Source: Salinimonas lutimaris
GTDB taxonomy: Bacteria; Pseudomonadota; Gammaproteobacteria; Enterobacterales; Alteromonadaceae
Length of the DNA stretch: 64,000 nt
Direction of reading: 5' to 3'
Assembly (NCBI RefSeq): GCF_005222225.1
Contig: NZ_CP036536.1
Location: forward strand, 2,690,001-2,754,000
A program made the position numbers and the translations under genes. Below the pieces are notes generated by a model. It made no database searches. It was not told the origin of the DNA and worked only from the letters and a program-made list of their open reading frames with translations. This document shows positions 63,684-64,000 of this stretch, piece by piece (position 1 is the stretch's first letter; every line of letters starts with the position of its first letter).

Positions 63684-64000
63684 ATGCTTGTGCATTTGTC
63701 GATTAAGAATTTTGCGGTGGTGAAGCAGCTGTCGGTCAATTTTGAAGCCGGACTGACGGCCATTACCGGTGAAACCGGTGCCGGTAAGTCTATCGCGATT
63801 GACGCATTAAGTTTATGTCTGGGTGAACGGGCGGATGCCGGAGCAGTACGCAAAGAGGCTGCCAAGGCAGAAATCGTTGCCCATTTCAGCCTAAAAGGCA
63901 ACAGCGGCGCAGTACACTGGCTGGGCGAGCAAGAACTGGATAGCGAAGATGATCCGGAAGGTTGCTTCATTCGCCGGGTGATTTCCCGGGAGGGACGCTC
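63684..64000 (+). CDS. recN: DNA repair protein RecN, N-terminal part
   Basis: The gene starts at ATG 63684 and runs off the right end, so only 105 codons are visible. They begin MLVHLSIKNFAVVKQLSV and include the Walker A loop GETGAGKS, then IDALSLCLGERADAG, which is diagnostic for RecN, an SMC-like ATPase acting at double-strand breaks. An SOS-type box precedes it. In relatives recN directly follows nadK, but here 41 kb separates them. Confidence 0.93.
   Translation, partial: MLVHLSIKNFAVVKQLSVNFEAGLTAITGETGAGKSIAIDALSLCLGERADAGAVRKEAAKAEIVAHFSLKGNSGAVHWLGEQELDSEDDPEGCFIRRVISREGR

Noticed and set aside
63653..63970. Minus-strand open frame of 105 codons at the right edge
   Set aside because: It is the antisense shadow of recN, which starts at 63684 and is cut by the window end.
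1..64000. CRISPR arrays, tRNA or rRNA genes
   Set aside because: No regularly spaced repeats, cloverleaf patterns or conserved rRNA segments were found while reading.

Overview
The window looks like chromosomal DNA of a marine gammaproteobacterium of the Alteromonas/Salinimonas type. This rests on gene content: a DnaK-DnaJ-GrpE block, a CrbS/CrbR acetate-switch pair, several TonB-dependent receptors, PEP-CTERM proteins, a YeiE/YeiH pair, a rut pyrimidine operon and a recN gene with an SOS-like box. Species cannot be named from the sequence alone. No rRNA, tRNA, CRISPR array, integrase or intact insertion sequence was seen.

Layout. 1-5.5 kb: end of a b-type cytochrome, a CreA-family lipoprotein, propionyl-CoA synthetase and a PAS-GGDEF-EAL protein. 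5.7-10.4 kb: a cytochrome c'-like protein, then dnaJ, dnaK and grpE with two readable sigma-32 promoters. 10.6-14.6 kb: the convergent crbS/crbR pair. 14.7-21.6 kb: a TonB-dependent receptor divergent from a four-gene operon (GntP-type permease, MetX-like esterase, PHB depolymerase, 3-hydroxybutyrate dehydrogenase) that reads as a polyhydroxybutyrate/3-hydroxybutyrate utilisation locus. 21.6-31.3 kb: nadK behind a strong hairpin, two tandem PEP-CTERM proteins, an acyltransferase, yeiH/yeiE, a TRIC channel, a TPR-sulfotransferase and a cold-shock gene with a long leader. 31.9-42.8 kb: rutABCDEF with mmsA, a TonB-dependent receptor, an NCS1 transporter and divergent rutR. 43-47 kb: a BtsR-type regulator, a quinone-oxidoreductase-like protein, and a Zur-box operon (MerC-family protein, DUF1826 protein, broken folE2).

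47-63.6 kb is visibly more AT-rich and reads as an accessory island. It holds a large catalase, an FAD/NAD(P)-binding protein, a glycosyltransferase/YqcI-YcgG haem N-oxygenase-like/DUF1989 operon, a DUF421 protein, a translationally coupled operon of a 51-residue basic protein plus five glycosyltransferases, a bacteriophytochrome hybrid kinase, a second TRIC channel and a YghA-like dehydrogenase. The two biosynthetic operons each have a sigma-54-like -24/-12 element just upstream. This is the best candidate in the window for an undescribed system: possibly a light- or stress-linked pathway making a glycosylated, N-oxygenated or guanidino-type product. The product is not predictable from sequence.

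The usual grpE-nadK-recN neighbourhood of gammaproteobacteria is spread over 53 kb here, with about 11 kb between grpE and nadK and about 41 kb between nadK and recN, so most of the catabolic and accessory content sits inside a normally compact core locus.
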